Assembly (NCBI GenBank): GCA_016190245.1
Contig: JACPQY010000080.1
Location: forward strand, 1-64,000
Source of the DNA: Nitrospirota bacterium
Lineage (GTDB): Bacteria > JACPQY01
Direction of reading: 5' to 3'
Length of the DNA stretch: 64,000 bases
Shown: one piece after another, positions 43,897 to 52,656 of the stretch
Layout of the letters: each line of letters opens with the position of its first letter
How positions within the stretch are numbered: the stretch's first letter is position 1
Notes under the pieces: generated by a model
What the model saw: the letters and a program-made list of their open reading frames with translations, nothing else
Databases searched by the model: none
What the model was told of the DNA's origin: nothing
Made by a program: the position numbers and the translations under genes

Positions 43897-43966
43897 GGTA
43901 GCCGCGGGCTTTCCGCCTCTGGGCGGGTCCGCCTCTCGGCGCGACAGCCCGCGTCCCTTCCTACGC
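43897..43966 (-). repeat. Family-A palindromic (REP-like) element, copy 3, inverted
   Basis: GGTAGCCGCGGGCTTTCCGCC is the reverse complement of the end of copy 2 with one mismatch, and CAGCCCGCGTC mirrors its beginning. It partly overlaps the 3' end of the unknown minus-strand gene. Confidence 0.65.
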
Positions 43967-44548
43967 GTACAGGCTGACGCGTGTGGGGCCGACCGGCGGC
44001 GCTGTGCCCGCCCACTCGGCCGTCGAGCGAAACAGATTGAGACGGGCCGACTCGCTGTAGTCGGCGATCGGGACGGGTGCAAGAATCTGCTGGCGGACGC
44101 CCAGGGAGGCGCGATAGCCTTCCGGACTCGTGTAGGTCATGTCGTAAACGCCGGCCGGTGTTGTTTCCTCTTCGGGCAGCTCGAAGTACGCCGGAGCCTG
44201 CCCGGCTTCCTGCGGGGATCGGTTGAGGATTCGATGCGCGCGCCGGATGAGCTGGGCGGCGGACGAAAGGTTTCCGTTGCGAAACTCCTGATTCGCGAAT
44301 TCGACGAGATCCCGCACATCTTCCCCCACGAGCGCGTCGAGGATGGACCGCACCGCCACCCGGGTCGGCCGCTGCGGGCGTTCGGCGGCTTCCCCGGGCT
44401 CCGCCCTGGGTGAAGTGGGGTAGGCGTTGGTCTCGCGGGTCCCGCCGACCGCTTTGATGGGGATCTCCAGGGTTTGGCTCACCGGCGCCACGATCCGGGG
44501 CAGGATATGGCGATAGTCGTATGTAAGGTCGTACAGGTGTGTTGCCAC
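43961..44548 (-). CDS. Hypothetical protein
   Basis: 195 residues, start GTG with AGGAGA close upstream. I do not recognise the family. It has no signal peptide or membrane helix. The middle part (VRSILDALVGEDVRDLVEFANQEFRNGNLSSAAQLIRRAHRILNR) is helical and may be a TPR-like pair. The N-terminal YDLTYDYRHILP and later YDMTYTSPEGYRASLG hint at repeated beta units. It stands alone between convergent cyclophilin and the mutase operon. Confidence 0.5.
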   Translation of the reverse strand: MATHLYDLTYDYRHILPRIVAPVSQTLEIPIKAVGGTRETNAYPTSPRAEPGEAAERPQRPTRVAVRSILDALVGEDVRDLVEFANQEFRNGNLSSAAQLIRRAHRILNRSPQEAGQAPAYFELPEEETTPAGVYDMTYTSPEGYRASLGVRQQILAPVPIADYSESARLNLFRSTAEWAGTAPPVGPTRVSLYA

Positions 44549-44606
44549 TTCTCCTATTGTACCCCGGAAAACACCACCCGCGAAGGCCGCGGGGCGGGGG
44601 GGGGCG

Positions 44607-46031
44607 TCAGGCGAGGGAGAGGACGAGTTTGCGGGCTTCGGAGAGGGCCACGCCGATGTCGGGCTCGTTGGCCATTTCGGCGTAGATTCGCAGGGTTGGC
44701 TCTGTACCGCTGAAGCGAAACAAGAGCCAATCGCCTCCCTTGAAAAAGACCTTCAGTCCGTCGAGGGTTGACTGCTCCACGATCGCCTTCTCGCCGAGGC
44801 GTCCGCCGAGACGATCCGACAAACGTCGGTAGAGCGCGGCGTTCGGTCCCCCCGGGACCTCCCAATGGACGTCCTCGCGGGCGAAGTGATGCGGGCCGTA
44901 TCGTTCGTGGAGCTCATCTATCAGTCCGCTGAGCTTCTTTCCCGTTTGGGCCATGTATTCGAGGAGGAGGATGGCGCAGAAGAAGCCGTCCCGCTCCATG
45001 ATGTGGTGCTTCATACCGATGCCCCCGCTTTCTTCCCCGCCAATGAAGACTTTGCTCTTGAGCATCTGTTCGACGAGATGCTTGAAGCCGATGGGGGTTT
45101 CGCGGATCTTGGCGCCGAACGCGGCGGCCATCTTCTCGACCATGGACGTCGAGGAAAAGGTTTTGCCCACCAGCCCGCGAATCTTCTTGTGGTTCCACAG
45201 GTAGTCGAGGAGGAGGGCGAAGATCCGGTGGGAATCCACGTACCGGCCGGCATCGTCCACCGCGGCGATCCGGTCCGCGTCCCCGTCGAAAGCAAAGCCC
45301 GCATCGAGGCGGCCATCAACGACCGTCTTTTTGAGCGTTTCGAGTTTGTGCTCCAGGGGTTCCGGGGCGACGCCTTCAAACCCGGGATTGTGGTGGCAGC
45401 GGAGGTCGGTGAGTTCGGCGACGTGGGGCCCGAGCAAGGGCCGCAGATGGCCTTGTCCGGCCCCGAACATGTAGTCCACGGCCACGCGGAAACCCCTGGC
45501 CTCGATCGCGCTCCACTTGATGAGTTCCATGAGGTGATCGCCGTAAATGGCCCTGAGGTCGATGCTTTTCAGATCCGCCTTCCTACCCCTTGCTCGTGGC
45601 TCCTTCGCGGGAAGTGAGCGGTAGACGGCTTCGATCCGCGTGATCATGTCTCCGACGGCGGGTCCTCCATAGTAGCCCTTAACCTTGAGGCCGTTGTAGG
45701 CCGGTGGATTGTGGCTGGCCGTGACCACGATCCCGCCGGCGGCCCCGAGTTTCTTGACGGCGAGAGAAACCATCGGGGTGGTGACGAAACGATCCGCGAG
45801 GAGGACGGCGGCCCCGGCGCGCGTGGCGGCATCGGCGGCACGTGCCGCGAACTGATCGGACAGGAATCGCGTGTCGTAGCCGATGACGATGGTCCGGCCT
45901 CTCTTCTGCCGGAGGAGGTACCGGGCGATCGCGCCGGCCACTCGCTCGACGCGCTCGAACGTAAACCTATCGGCAATGACGGCCCGCCAGCCGTCCGTGC
46001 CGAACCGCACGTCCTGTCCGCCCTTCGTCAT
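44607..46031 (-). CDS. Phosphoglucomutase/phosphomannomutase family protein
   Basis: 474 residues from ATG 46031. VRFGTDGWRAVIADRFT at the start, the phospho-serine loop VVTASHNPPAYNGLKVK, the metal-binding DGDADRIAAV, the sugar-binding GGEESGGIG and the phosphate-binding RFSGTEPTLRIYAE are all intact. It interconverts hexose 1- and 6-phosphates. Its start overlaps the manC stop by 4 bases, so mannose-1-phosphate is the likely product, feeding GDP-mannose. It is not the glmM partner usually found after cdaR. Confidence 0.93.
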   Translation of the reverse strand: MTKGGQDVRFGTDGWRAVIADRFTFERVERVAGAIARYLLRQKRGRTIVIGYDTRFLSDQFAARAADAATRAGAAVLLADRFVTTPMVSLAVKKLGAAGGIVVTASHNPPAYNGLKVKGYYGGPAVGDMITRIEAVYRSLPAKEPRARGRKADLKSIDLRAIYGDHLMELIKWSAIEARGFRVAVDYMFGAGQGHLRPLLGPHVAELTDLRCHHNPGFEGVAPEPLEHKLETLKKTVVDGRLDAGFAFDGDADRIAAVDDAGRYVDSHRIFALLLDYLWNHKKIRGLVGKTFSSTSMVEKMAAAFGAKIRETPIGFKHLVEQMLKSKVFIGGEESGGIGMKHHIMERDGFFCAILLLEYMAQTGKKLSGLIDELHERYGPHHFAREDVHWEVPGGPNAALYRRLSDRLGGRLGEKAIVEQSTLDGLKVFFKGGDWLLFRFSGTEPTLRIYAEMANEPDIGVALSEARKLVLSLA

Positions 46032-47110
46032 GTGTATTCCTTCCACCCCTTCTGGTTGAGCTGTTCGACGACCTTCTTGATGTTCTGGTCCTCATCCTTG
46101 CGGCAGATGAGGATCGCGTCGGCGGTCTCGACCACATGGAGATTTTCGACGCCCACCAGCGCCACGAGGCGGCCGGTATTGAACACGAAGCAGTTTCGGC
46201 TGTCCACGTGGACCACCTTGCCCTTGGCGGCGATGCCGGCGGTGTCCTTCTCGAAGAAGCCCTCCAGGGCGCTCCAGCTCCCCAGGTCGCTCCAGACGAA
46301 ATCGCCGCGCATGACGGCGATGTTGTGCGCCTTCTCCATGACGGCATAGTCGATCGAGATGAACGGGAACTGCTCGTAGAGCTCCGCCATTGTCTCGGGG
46401 GTGGGGAAGGCGTGCAATCCCATGAGCGACTGGTGCATCTTGGGGAGGTGGCGCGCGAACTCGGCAAGGATCGCCTCGGCCCGAAAAATGAAGATTCCCG
46501 CGTTCCACAGGTACTGGCGGGAACGCACGTAGGCCTTGGCGGTCTGCCGGTTGGGCTTCTCGACGAAACGAGAGCATCGGTAGAACGTGATCCCGTTCAA
46601 CCGCGTGATCACCCGGCCCTTGCGGATGTAGCCGTAACCCGTTTCCTCGCTGTGGGGCGGCGCACCGATGGTGACGATGACATTCTGCCGCTCGATGATC
46701 TTGAGGGAGGTTTCCACCGCGAGCGTGAACTTCTCGCGTTTGCTGATGATGTGGTCGGACGGGAAGACCGCGACGGGGGCGTTGCCGTGGCGGAGTTGGA
46801 TCAGACGGCTGCACAGGCCGATCGGCGCCGTCGTGTTCCGGCCGACGGGTTCGAGGATGATCTGGTCCGCGGGCACCTCGGGGAGTTGAACGCGGATCGC
46901 GCTGGCGTAGGGTCGAAGGGTGACGACCCAGATGTTCTGCGGCTCGAACATGAGCTTGAGCCGTTCGTACGTGGATTTGAGCAGCGTGACCCCGCCCACG
47001 ATGTTGAGGAGCTGCTTGGGGCGGTCGGTGCGGGAGAGCGGCCAGAACCGCTGGCCCTTGCCGCCGGCGAGAATGATGGCCTGGGGCTTAGGCTGGCCGG
47101 GTCCTGCCAT
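46028..47110 (-). CDS. manC: Mannose-1-phosphate guanylyltransferase
   Basis: 360 residues. IILAGGKGQRFWPLSRTDRPKQLLNI is the GTP-binding signature, and FVEKPNRQTAKAYVRS and WNAGIFIFRAEAIL are typical of GDP-mannose pyrophosphorylases. It makes GDP-mannose from mannose 1-phosphate and GTP. Unlike type-II ManC/AlgA it lacks the C-terminal isomerase cupin, which is instead the next gene upstream, overlapping by 23 bases. Confidence 0.93.
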   Translation of the reverse strand: MAGPGQPKPQAIILAGGKGQRFWPLSRTDRPKQLLNIVGGVTLLKSTYERLKLMFEPQNIWVVTLRPYASAIRVQLPEVPADQIILEPVGRNTTAPIGLCSRLIQLRHGNAPVAVFPSDHIISKREKFTLAVETSLKIIERQNVIVTIGAPPHSEETGYGYIRKGRVITRLNGITFYRCSRFVEKPNRQTAKAYVRSRQYLWNAGIFIFRAEAILAEFARHLPKMHQSLMGLHAFPTPETMAELYEQFPFISIDYAVMEKAHNIAVMRGDFVWSDLGSWSALEGFFEKDTAGIAAKGKVVHVDSRNCFVFNTGRLVALVGVENLHVVETADAILICRKDEDQNIKKVVEQLNQKGWKEYT

Positions 47111-47465
47111 AGTCGTCGCTCAGGCGCACCACGTCGTTGAGTTGGGCGGTCGAGACTTCAAATAGAGCGGTGGTCTCGATGGCGTGGAAGCGGTGGATGA
47201 GGCCGGCGGGGAGGTGGAATGCCTCGCCGGGCGTGAGGGTGAGGGCGGCGAGCCGTTTCGGCGTTCGTCCGTAAATGAGGCGCAACCGGCCCTTCACCAC
47301 GAGGATGGATTCGGTTTTTTCGCGATGGAGTTGGAGCGAGAGACGGTGGCCCTTGCGGATGTGGAGCACCTTTCCCGCGTAGTGGGGCGTGCGGGCGAAA
47401 ATCAGTTCGTGGCCCCACGGTTTCGACACCCGCTCGGGCCGGGACTTTGCACACGGCCGTTTCAC
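47088..47465 (-). CDS. Cupin-domain mannose-6-phosphate isomerase-like protein
   Basis: 125 residues from GTG 47465. It corresponds to the C-terminal half of bifunctional AlgA/ManC: VSKPWGHELIFA, KGHRLSLQLHREKTESILVVKGRLRL and GEAFHLPAGLIHRF carry the metal-binding cupin His and Glu. It would isomerise fructose 6-phosphate and mannose 6-phosphate. With manC and the mutase it forms a three-gene GDP-mannose set. The start lies one base inside a 20-bp inverted repeat. Confidence 0.85.
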   Translation of the reverse strand: MKRPCAKSRPERVSKPWGHELIFARTPHYAGKVLHIRKGHRLSLQLHREKTESILVVKGRLRLIYGRTPKRLAALTLTPGEAFHLPAGLIHRFHAIETTALFEVSTAQLNDVVRLSDDYGRTRPA

Positions 47466-47677
47466 CCCGCACCTATCCTTTCTGCCGCATTTCTGCTTGC
47501 TGCCCCCTTACCATGCAGTTCACAGGGAAGGACACGGGCACGATCCTGCCGTCGTCCGTTCCTCTGAAAATGCGACCCGTCAACCTCTCGGAGGATGACA
47601 GATCCCATGGATTCCTCCTGCGGCACGACCAAGGCTCTCGGCCGCACGGCATTTTCGAGAAAGGATAGGTGCGGGGT
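47464..47677. repeat. 214-base segment bounded by perfect 20-bp inverted repeats
   Basis: ACCCCGCACCTATCCTTTCT (47464-47483) is exactly complementary to AGAAAGGATAGGTGCGGGGT (47658-47677). The 174 bases between have no credible gene; a 73-codon plus-strand ORF crosses it but has no family features. The layout is like a miniature inverted-repeat element. Its left repeat includes the cupin start codon region. Confidence 0.7.
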
Positions 47678-49488
47678 CATGGGGCCGATCCTATCGCCGA
47701 TCTGCGGCGGGTCAACTCGTTTCGGAGGGATCGGAGTTTGTCCGGATCTCGCGCCGCGGTGAGACAGACGAGCCCTTGGCAGACGTACGCCGTGGGTTCG
47801 GGCGTGTCCGGGTCGTAGCCGAGCCGCTCGACCCGCGCGCGATCCGTTTTCGGGTCGAGCCATTGGAGATAGGTGGTGGAGTTGGGCCAGGAGTGCCCCG
47901 CCTCGAAGAGCTTGGCAGCCTCGGTGCTGCCGGCCGGGCCGACGAGTGTGATGTGGAAGGGTTCCCGCTTGGCCAGAATGAGTGCGCTGCCCACGATGGG
48001 AAGTCCGTATTGAGTGGCCCGGGCGCGCGGGCGTCCCGCGACGGCAGACGCCTGCTTTACCAGTTGGCTCTGCAGGGCGTCGGCGGCCTCGCGGTGCTCG
48101 GAGACGCCGGTCAGGTCCGCCAATCGCCGCAGCAGAACGACGATGCGGGCATTTTCGGCCAGGGGATAGCGCGTATCGCGGGCCAGGGGGGTGCGCCGTG
48201 CGGCCGGCACGTCGGCGTAGAGCGGGCCGTCCTTGAAAAGGGCGAGATCCGTCCCGACGAAGTTCGCGGCCTCGTCCAGGGGTTCGATTCGGTGAGTGGC
48301 TTCGGCCAAGTCCAGCAGGGTCACGGCAAAGATGACTTGATCCTCGAGATAGGTGATCCCGCTGGGACGACCGCCTTGGATCTCACGGGCGATCCCGCCA
48401 TCTTTCAGTCGGCCTTGTGCAGAGACGGTTTTCACCACGCACCGGGCCCGATCGAGGAAGGTGGGGTCCACGCTCTGCGAGTGGGCATAGAGGAGGGCGC
48501 GGGCGGTTTCGAGATTCGCGCCGGTGAGAAACGGATGGAGGAGGCTCGGTCGGGTTGCTGGTTTCTTGGGATCGCTTTCCGGCCACACCTGTCCTTGACG
48601 GAACAGTCCGTCTTTCTCGGACCAGAGACGGGCGAGCGCATAGCGGAGGGCGGACTTCGCGGCGTCGGCATATTCCGGCCGTCCCCCGAGCTGTTCCGCT
48701 GCAAGGAGTGTTTGGGCCATACGAGCTTGGTCCTCGAGGAGCTTGGCGCGGGTCGGGCCGCTCCAATCGCGCTCGCGTGCGGCGTGGTAGAAGCCGCCTC
48801 CCGCGGAATCGTGGATGGCGCCCTTGAGCAGGCCATCGAGCGTCTTCGAGGCCATGCGATCGAACTCCGCATTCGCCGCCGCGTCGGCCTCGATGAGGGC
48901 GAACTCGAGGGACTCGACCGGGAGGAGCTTCGTGCCTGTCCCGAACCCGCCGTGCTTCCGGTCGTGCTCCTTTTTGTGCCATTCTTCGACGAGCGTGAGG
49001 AGTTGGGCCTCGTTTCCGGGCGCTGAGGCGCCGGGTTCAGCCGCGGACTCGGCCGGGCGCGCGGCCGCGGCCTTCTTCGCGTCGTAGACTTTCGCGAGCG
49101 AGTCGAGGAGCGCCACGAGACGGTCCGCGTCCAGGCTCTCGGCCGAGGAGATTTCCACGCCGGTCTCCGTAAGGAAAGCGGTGATGGGCCAGCCGCGCCT
49201 CAGGAATCGAGTGGCGATGTCCGGCCGCAGGTCGGGATCGAGCCGGATAGGCACCGCGTGTCCCGACACGGCGGCCGCCGCGCGGGGGTCCCGGAAAGTG
49301 TCGTGCTCCATGCGCTGTCCCCAGGTGGACCATGCGGGCGACATGAAGAGGAGGATCGGCTTGTGAACGGCCTGAGCGGCCTCCACCGCCTCGCGGTCCG
49401 ACCCCTTCCATGAAATCGGCTCCGCCGCGCCGGCGCGTGGTGCGAATGCGAAGAGAAAGATGATGGCTCCGAGACTCCGCGCTCGCAT
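47677..49488 (-). CDS. DUF255/YyaL-type thioredoxin-domain protein, cysteines lost
   Basis: 603 residues with a signal peptide (LGAIIFLFAFAPRAGA). The N-terminal thioredoxin-fold DUF255 domain (ISWKGSDREAVEAAQAVHKPILLFMSPAWSTWGQRMEHDTFRDPR) normally holds a CxxC-type motif (CHWCHVM), but here the equivalent WSTWGQRM has no cysteine. The remaining 450 residues are the (alpha/alpha)6 sugar-epimerase-like barrel of this family (GGGFYHAARERDW; TYLEDQVIFAVTLLDL). Redox function is probably lost. Biological role of the family is unclear. Confidence 0.78.
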   Translation of the reverse strand: MRARSLGAIIFLFAFAPRAGAAEPISWKGSDREAVEAAQAVHKPILLFMSPAWSTWGQRMEHDTFRDPRAAAAVSGHAVPIRLDPDLRPDIATRFLRRGWPITAFLTETGVEISSAESLDADRLVALLDSLAKVYDAKKAAAARPAESAAEPGASAPGNEAQLLTLVEEWHKKEHDRKHGGFGTGTKLLPVESLEFALIEADAAANAEFDRMASKTLDGLLKGAIHDSAGGGFYHAARERDWSGPTRAKLLEDQARMAQTLLAAEQLGGRPEYADAAKSALRYALARLWSEKDGLFRQGQVWPESDPKKPATRPSLLHPFLTGANLETARALLYAHSQSVDPTFLDRARCVVKTVSAQGRLKDGGIAREIQGGRPSGITYLEDQVIFAVTLLDLAEATHRIEPLDEAANFVGTDLALFKDGPLYADVPAARRTPLARDTRYPLAENARIVVLLRRLADLTGVSEHREAADALQSQLVKQASAVAGRPRARATQYGLPIVGSALILAKREPFHITLVGPAGSTEAAKLFEAGHSWPNSTTYLQWLDPKTDRARVERLGYDPDTPEPTAYVCQGLVCLTAARDPDKLRSLRNELTRRRSAIGSAP

Positions 49489-49499
49489 GGCGGAGGTAT

Positions 49500-49527
49500 T
49501 CTATACGCCGTGAGCGCGGCTTGACAA
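49500..49527 (-). promoter_or_regulatory. Possible minus-strand promoter for the DUF255 gene
   Basis: Reading leftward: TTGTCA (49527-49522), 16 bases, TATAGA (49505-49500). Its -35 overlaps the -35 of the rho promoter on the other strand. The transcript would start within about 10 bases of the ATG. Confidence 0.35.
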
Positions 49528-49550
49528 ACCTGACCCCTCCATCCTAGACT
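49521..49550 (+). promoter_or_regulatory. Sigma70-type promoter for rho
   Basis: TTGACA (49521-49526), an 18-base spacer and TAGACT (49545-49550). It would give a leader of about 270 bases before rho. Rho genes are often autoregulated through long leaders. Confidence 0.5.
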
Positions 49551-49650
49551 GCCTGCACCTACCGACGCGGTTTAGCTCAGACCCTCTGGCACGATGAACT
49601 TCTCGACAAGCTCGAAGGATACCTTGCCGAGGACGGCATGGTACTGCGCA

Positions 49651-49675
49651 AAAAAGCGGGCCAGGACGGCCCGCC
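49651..49675 (-). terminator. Intrinsic terminator pointing leftward, in the rho leader
   Basis: On the minus strand the perfect stem GCGGGCC-GTCCT-GGCCCGC is followed by TTTTTT. No minus-strand gene lies to the right, so it would stop antisense transcription or is part of a family-B repeat remnant. Confidence 0.5.
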
Positions 49676-49700
49676 ATCAACGCGGTACTGTTCGAGCGCA

Positions 49701-49725
49701 GTCCAGTCCGCCGCGGCGGACGGAC
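49701..49725. repeat. Partial family-A core hairpin in the rho leader
   Basis: GTCCAGTCCGCCGCGGCGGACGGAC matches the reverse complement of 17780-17804 with one mismatch and contains the 16-base palindrome GTCCGCCGCGGCGGAC. Together with the adjacent hairpin at 49657 it fills most of the 339-base gap between the DUF255 gene and rho, which otherwise shows no gene. Confidence 0.6.
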
Positions 49726-49827
49726 GGAGTCGAGAACCATGCAGTCGCTTTGTCGTGAGCGGTAACCGATGGCTGAACACTGGCCTCCAACGAATGCTTT
49801 TCTGAAACCCGAGAGGACTTCAGCGCC

Positions 49828-51087
49828 ATGCCCGTTCACCTGAATGAACTGAAGGTCAAGAAGGTCAGCGAGCTCGTCACGCTCGCCAAGAAGCTCAACC
49901 TCGATGCGGCCGCGGGGATGCGCCGCCAGGAGCTCATCTTCGCGATCCTCCAGGCGCAGTCCAAGGGCGACGAGGACGGCTCGATCTTCGGCGAGGGTGT
50001 GCTGGACGTGCTCCCCGAAAGCTTCGGTTTCCTTCGCGCGCCCGATTACAGCTACCTGCCGGGGCCGGACGACATCTATGTCTCGCCTTCCCAGATCAAG
50101 AAATTCGGGCTCCGCACCGGCGACACGGTTTCCGGCGTGATCCGCCCGCCGAAGGACGGCGAGAAGTACTTTGCCCTCGTCAAGATCGAATCCGTCAACT
50201 ACGACCTGCCGGAGCGGCTCAGAGAGAAAGTCATGTTCGAGAACCTCACGCCGCTGCACCCGTTCGCGCGGTACAAGCTGGAGACGGTGGGTGAGAACCT
50301 CTCGATGCGTCTCCTCGACCTCCTCGTGCCCATCGGCAAGGGGCAACGCGGGCTGATCGTGGCGGCCCCACGGACGGGGAAGACGATCCTTCTGCAGCAG
50401 GTCGCGAATGCCATCACCACCAATCACCCCGAGGTGTACCTCATCGTGCTCCTGATCGACGAACGCCCGGAAGAGGTCACGGACATGATCCGCAACGTGA
50501 AGGGCGAGGTGGTCAGTTCCACGTTCGATGAGCCGCCGACGCGGCACGTCCAAGTGGTGGAGATGGTCCTTGAGAAGGCGAAGCGGCTGGTCGAGCACGG
50601 GAAGGACGTGGTGATCCTCCTCGACAGCCTCACCCGCATGTCGCGCGCGTACAATAGCGTCACGCCCTCCAGCGGCCGCGTGCTGAGCGGGGGCATTGAC
50701 GCCAACGCCCTCGAGAAACCCAAGCGGTTTTTCGGCGCGGCGCGGGCCATCGAGGAGGGCGGGAGCCTGACGATCATTGCAACCGCGCTGGTTGAAACGG
50801 GCAGCCGCATGGATGACGTGATCTTCGAGGAGTTCAAGGGTACGGGGAACATGGAGTTGCACCTGGAGCGGCGTCTCGCCGACCGGCGCGTGTTTCCGGC
50901 CGTGGAGTTGACCCGCTCCGGCACGCGGAAGGAGGAGTTGCTCATCCCCAAGGAATGGTTGACCAAGATATGGGTGCTCCGCAAGGTGCTCCAGAACATG
51001 GGGAACGCCGAGGCCGTGGAGTTCCTGCTCGAGAACATGCGAAAGACCAAGGGCAACGAGGAACTCCTCAAGAAGATGAATGTGTGA
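49828..51087 (+). CDS. rho: Transcription termination factor Rho
   Basis: 419 residues. The N-terminal helical domain ([20 protein letters not shown]), the cold-shock RNA-binding domain ([34 protein letters not shown]) and the ATPase with Walker [28 protein letters not shown] and the Q/R-loop region ([20 protein letters not shown]) are all typical. Rho is the hexameric RNA helicase that terminates transcription. It heads the rho-rpmE-prfA-prmC-murA-his cluster. Confidence 0.97.
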   Translation: MPVHLNELKVKKVSELVTLAKKLNLDAAAGMRRQELIFAILQAQSKGDEDGSIFGEGVLDVLPESFGFLRAPDYSYLPGPDDIYVSPSQIKKFGLRTGDTVSGVIRPPKDGEKYFALVKIESVNYDLPERLREKVMFENLTPLHPFARYKLETVGENLSMRLLDLLVPIGKGQRGLIVAAPRTGKTILLQQVANAITTNHPEVYLIVLLIDERPEEVTDMIRNVKGEVVSSTFDEPPTRHVQVVEMVLEKAKRLVEHGKDVVILLDSLTRMSRAYNSVTPSSGRVLSGGIDANALEKPKRFFGAARAIEEGGSLTIIATALVETGSRMDDVIFEEFKGTGNMELHLERRLADRRVFPAVELTRSGTRKEELLIPKEWLTKIWVLRKVLQNMGNAEAVEFLLENMRKTKGNEELLKKMNV

Positions 51088-51138
51088 ACGCGGGGCGTTG
51101 AAGTTTGGGGCCGGATGGTGTAACAAGGACTCGCGAAA

Positions 51139-51345
51139 ATGAAAGCCGACATTCACCCCGAATACGGGCCATCCGTCATCAAGTGCGCCTGCGGGAACAC
51201 GATTGAAACCCGGTCCACGCTCAGGTCCATCAAGGTCGAGATCTGCTCCGCCTGCCACCCGTTCTTCACGGGCAAGCAGAAGATCATCGATTCGGAAGGG
51301 CGGGTGGAGCGATTCCGCAAGAAGTACAAGCGCGCCGCGGCGTGA
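51139..51345 (+). CDS. rpmE: 50S ribosomal protein L31 (zinc-binding form)
   Basis: 68 residues. [21 protein letters not shown] and [26 protein letters not shown] are diagnostic. The CxC ... CxxC cysteines of the zinc (C+) form are present. A Shine-Dalgarno AAGGA precedes the ATG. The 120-base gap to prfA holds a G10 tract (51371-51380). Confidence 0.96.
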   Translation: MKADIHPEYGPSVIKCACGNTIETRSTLRSIKVEICSACHPFFTGKQKIIDSEGRVERFRKKYKRAAA

Positions 51346-51465
51346 TGAGCCCCGTGGTGCGGTGCCCTGCGGGGGGGGGGATCCGGCCCATCGCCGCCCC
51401 CTCGATGCGCCCCTTCTGCTCTCCCTAAGAGCCGGGAGCCCCGTTCATCCAGAGGGCGAGACCCC

Positions 51466-52554
51466 GTGGATCTTCTTGGCCGACTGGGTGGGCTGGAGGC
51501 GCGCTACGAGGAACTGGCGCGGGTGATTTCAGACCAGCGGGGAAGCGTGAACCCCATGGAGTACAAGGCCCTCACCCGAAAGTACGCGCGTCTCGGCAAG
51601 GTGGTGGACCTCTACCGGAAACTCAGGAAGACTCACGAGCAACTTGGGGAGGTGGAGCAGCTTCTGGCCGAGGGGGACAGCGACCTCGCCACGCTCGCCC
51701 AGCAGGAAAAGGAGCAGTTGGCGCGCGAGAAGACCGCACTCGAATCGAGGCTGTACGACCTTCTGGGGAGCTCTTCGGATGAAGGGCGGAAGGGGGTTAT
51801 CGTGGAGGTCCGCGCCGGGGCCGGCGGTGATGAGGCCGCGCTCTTTGCCGGAGACCTGCTGAGGATGTATCAGCGGTACGCTCAGTCACAGGGATGGGTG
51901 GTCGAGGTACTCAGCTCCAGCGAGTCGGGTCGGGGCGGGTATAAGGAAGTCGTGTTCAGCGTGGAAGGGGAAGGCGCGTACCGCTGGCTCAAGTACGAGA
52001 GCGGAGTTCACCGTGTGCAGCGCGTACCGGTCACGGAGGCGCAGGGTCGGATCCACACCTCCACGGTGACCGTGGCTGTGCTCCCGGAGGTGGACGAAGT
52101 CGAGGTAAAGATCGACCCTGCCGAGTTGCGGATCGACACGTTCCGCTCCTCCGGTCCGGGGGGGCAGCACGTCAACAAGACCGATTCGGCCGTGCGCATT
52201 ACGCACATCCCGAGCCAGATCGTGGTCTCATGCCAGGATGAGAAGTCGCAGCACAAGAACCGCCACCGCGCGATGAAGATCCTGATGGCCCGATTGTACG
52301 AGCGCAAGAAGCAGGAACAGGAGGATCAGATCCACGAGATGCGCCGCTCGCAGGTGGGCACGGGCGAGCGGAGCGAAAAGATCCGCACCTACCATTTCCC
52401 GGAGAGCCGCGTCACGGATCACCGGATCAAGGTCACGCTGCACGATCTGAAGACGCTGCTTGACGGGCGATTGGACAAGATCATCCGCCCCCTGCTCGAA
52501 ACGGAACAGGAGCGCGCGGTCGAGAAGGAGATCGCCGAGCTCGCCGCGACCTAG
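51466..52554 (+). CDS. prfA: Peptide chain release factor 1
   Basis: 362 residues, start GTG. The stop-codon recognition loop reads RVPVTEAQGRIHTS; the P-x-T tripeptide marks RF1 (UAA/UAG). The peptidyl-hydrolysis motif GPGGQHVNKTDSAVRITH contains GGQ. It lies upstream of prmC, which methylates the GGQ glutamine, though a CNBD gene and a repeat separate them here. Confidence 0.96.
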   Translation: MDLLGRLGGLEARYEELARVISDQRGSVNPMEYKALTRKYARLGKVVDLYRKLRKTHEQLGEVEQLLAEGDSDLATLAQQEKEQLAREKTALESRLYDLLGSSSDEGRKGVIVEVRAGAGGDEAALFAGDLLRMYQRYAQSQGWVVEVLSSSESGRGGYKEVVFSVEGEGAYRWLKYESGVHRVQRVPVTEAQGRIHTSTVTVAVLPEVDEVEVKIDPAELRIDTFRSSGPGGQHVNKTDSAVRITHIPSQIVVSCQDEKSQHKNRHRAMKILMARLYERKKQEQEDQIHEMRRSQVGTGERSEKIRTYHFPESRVTDHRIKVTLHDLKTLLDGRLDKIIRPLLETEQERAVEKEIAELAAT

Positions 52555-52609
52555 AATGCGTACGAAGACATGGCAAAGACAACCTGTTCTTGATGAGATG
52601 GTGAAACGA

Positions 52610-52645
52610 GTTCAGCATGACAGCACAGGGGGTGTCACCCTGAAC
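52610..52645. repeat. Imperfect palindrome after prfA
   Basis: GTTCAGCATGACA and TGTCACCCTGAAC form an interrupted 11-pair stem. It lies 55 bases after the prfA stop, directly beside a family-B element. It may act as a terminator or be part of the repeat. Confidence 0.5.
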
Positions 52646-52656
52646 TTGCCACGCTT

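Noticed and set aside
47447-47668. 73-codon plus-strand ORF inside the 20-bp inverted-repeat segment
   Set aside because: Starts within the cupin gene's antisense, has no ribosome-binding site or family features, and ends in the right inverted repeat.
49521-49537. Fifth copy of the RayT repeat (ACAAACCTGACCCCT) in the rho promoter
   Set aside because: Only the CCTGACCCCT part matches. The left part is better explained by the TTGACA promoter box.
49570-49610. tRNA-like GGTTTAGCTCAGA sequence before rho
   Set aside because: No T-loop or pairing acceptor stem follows. It is not a tRNA.
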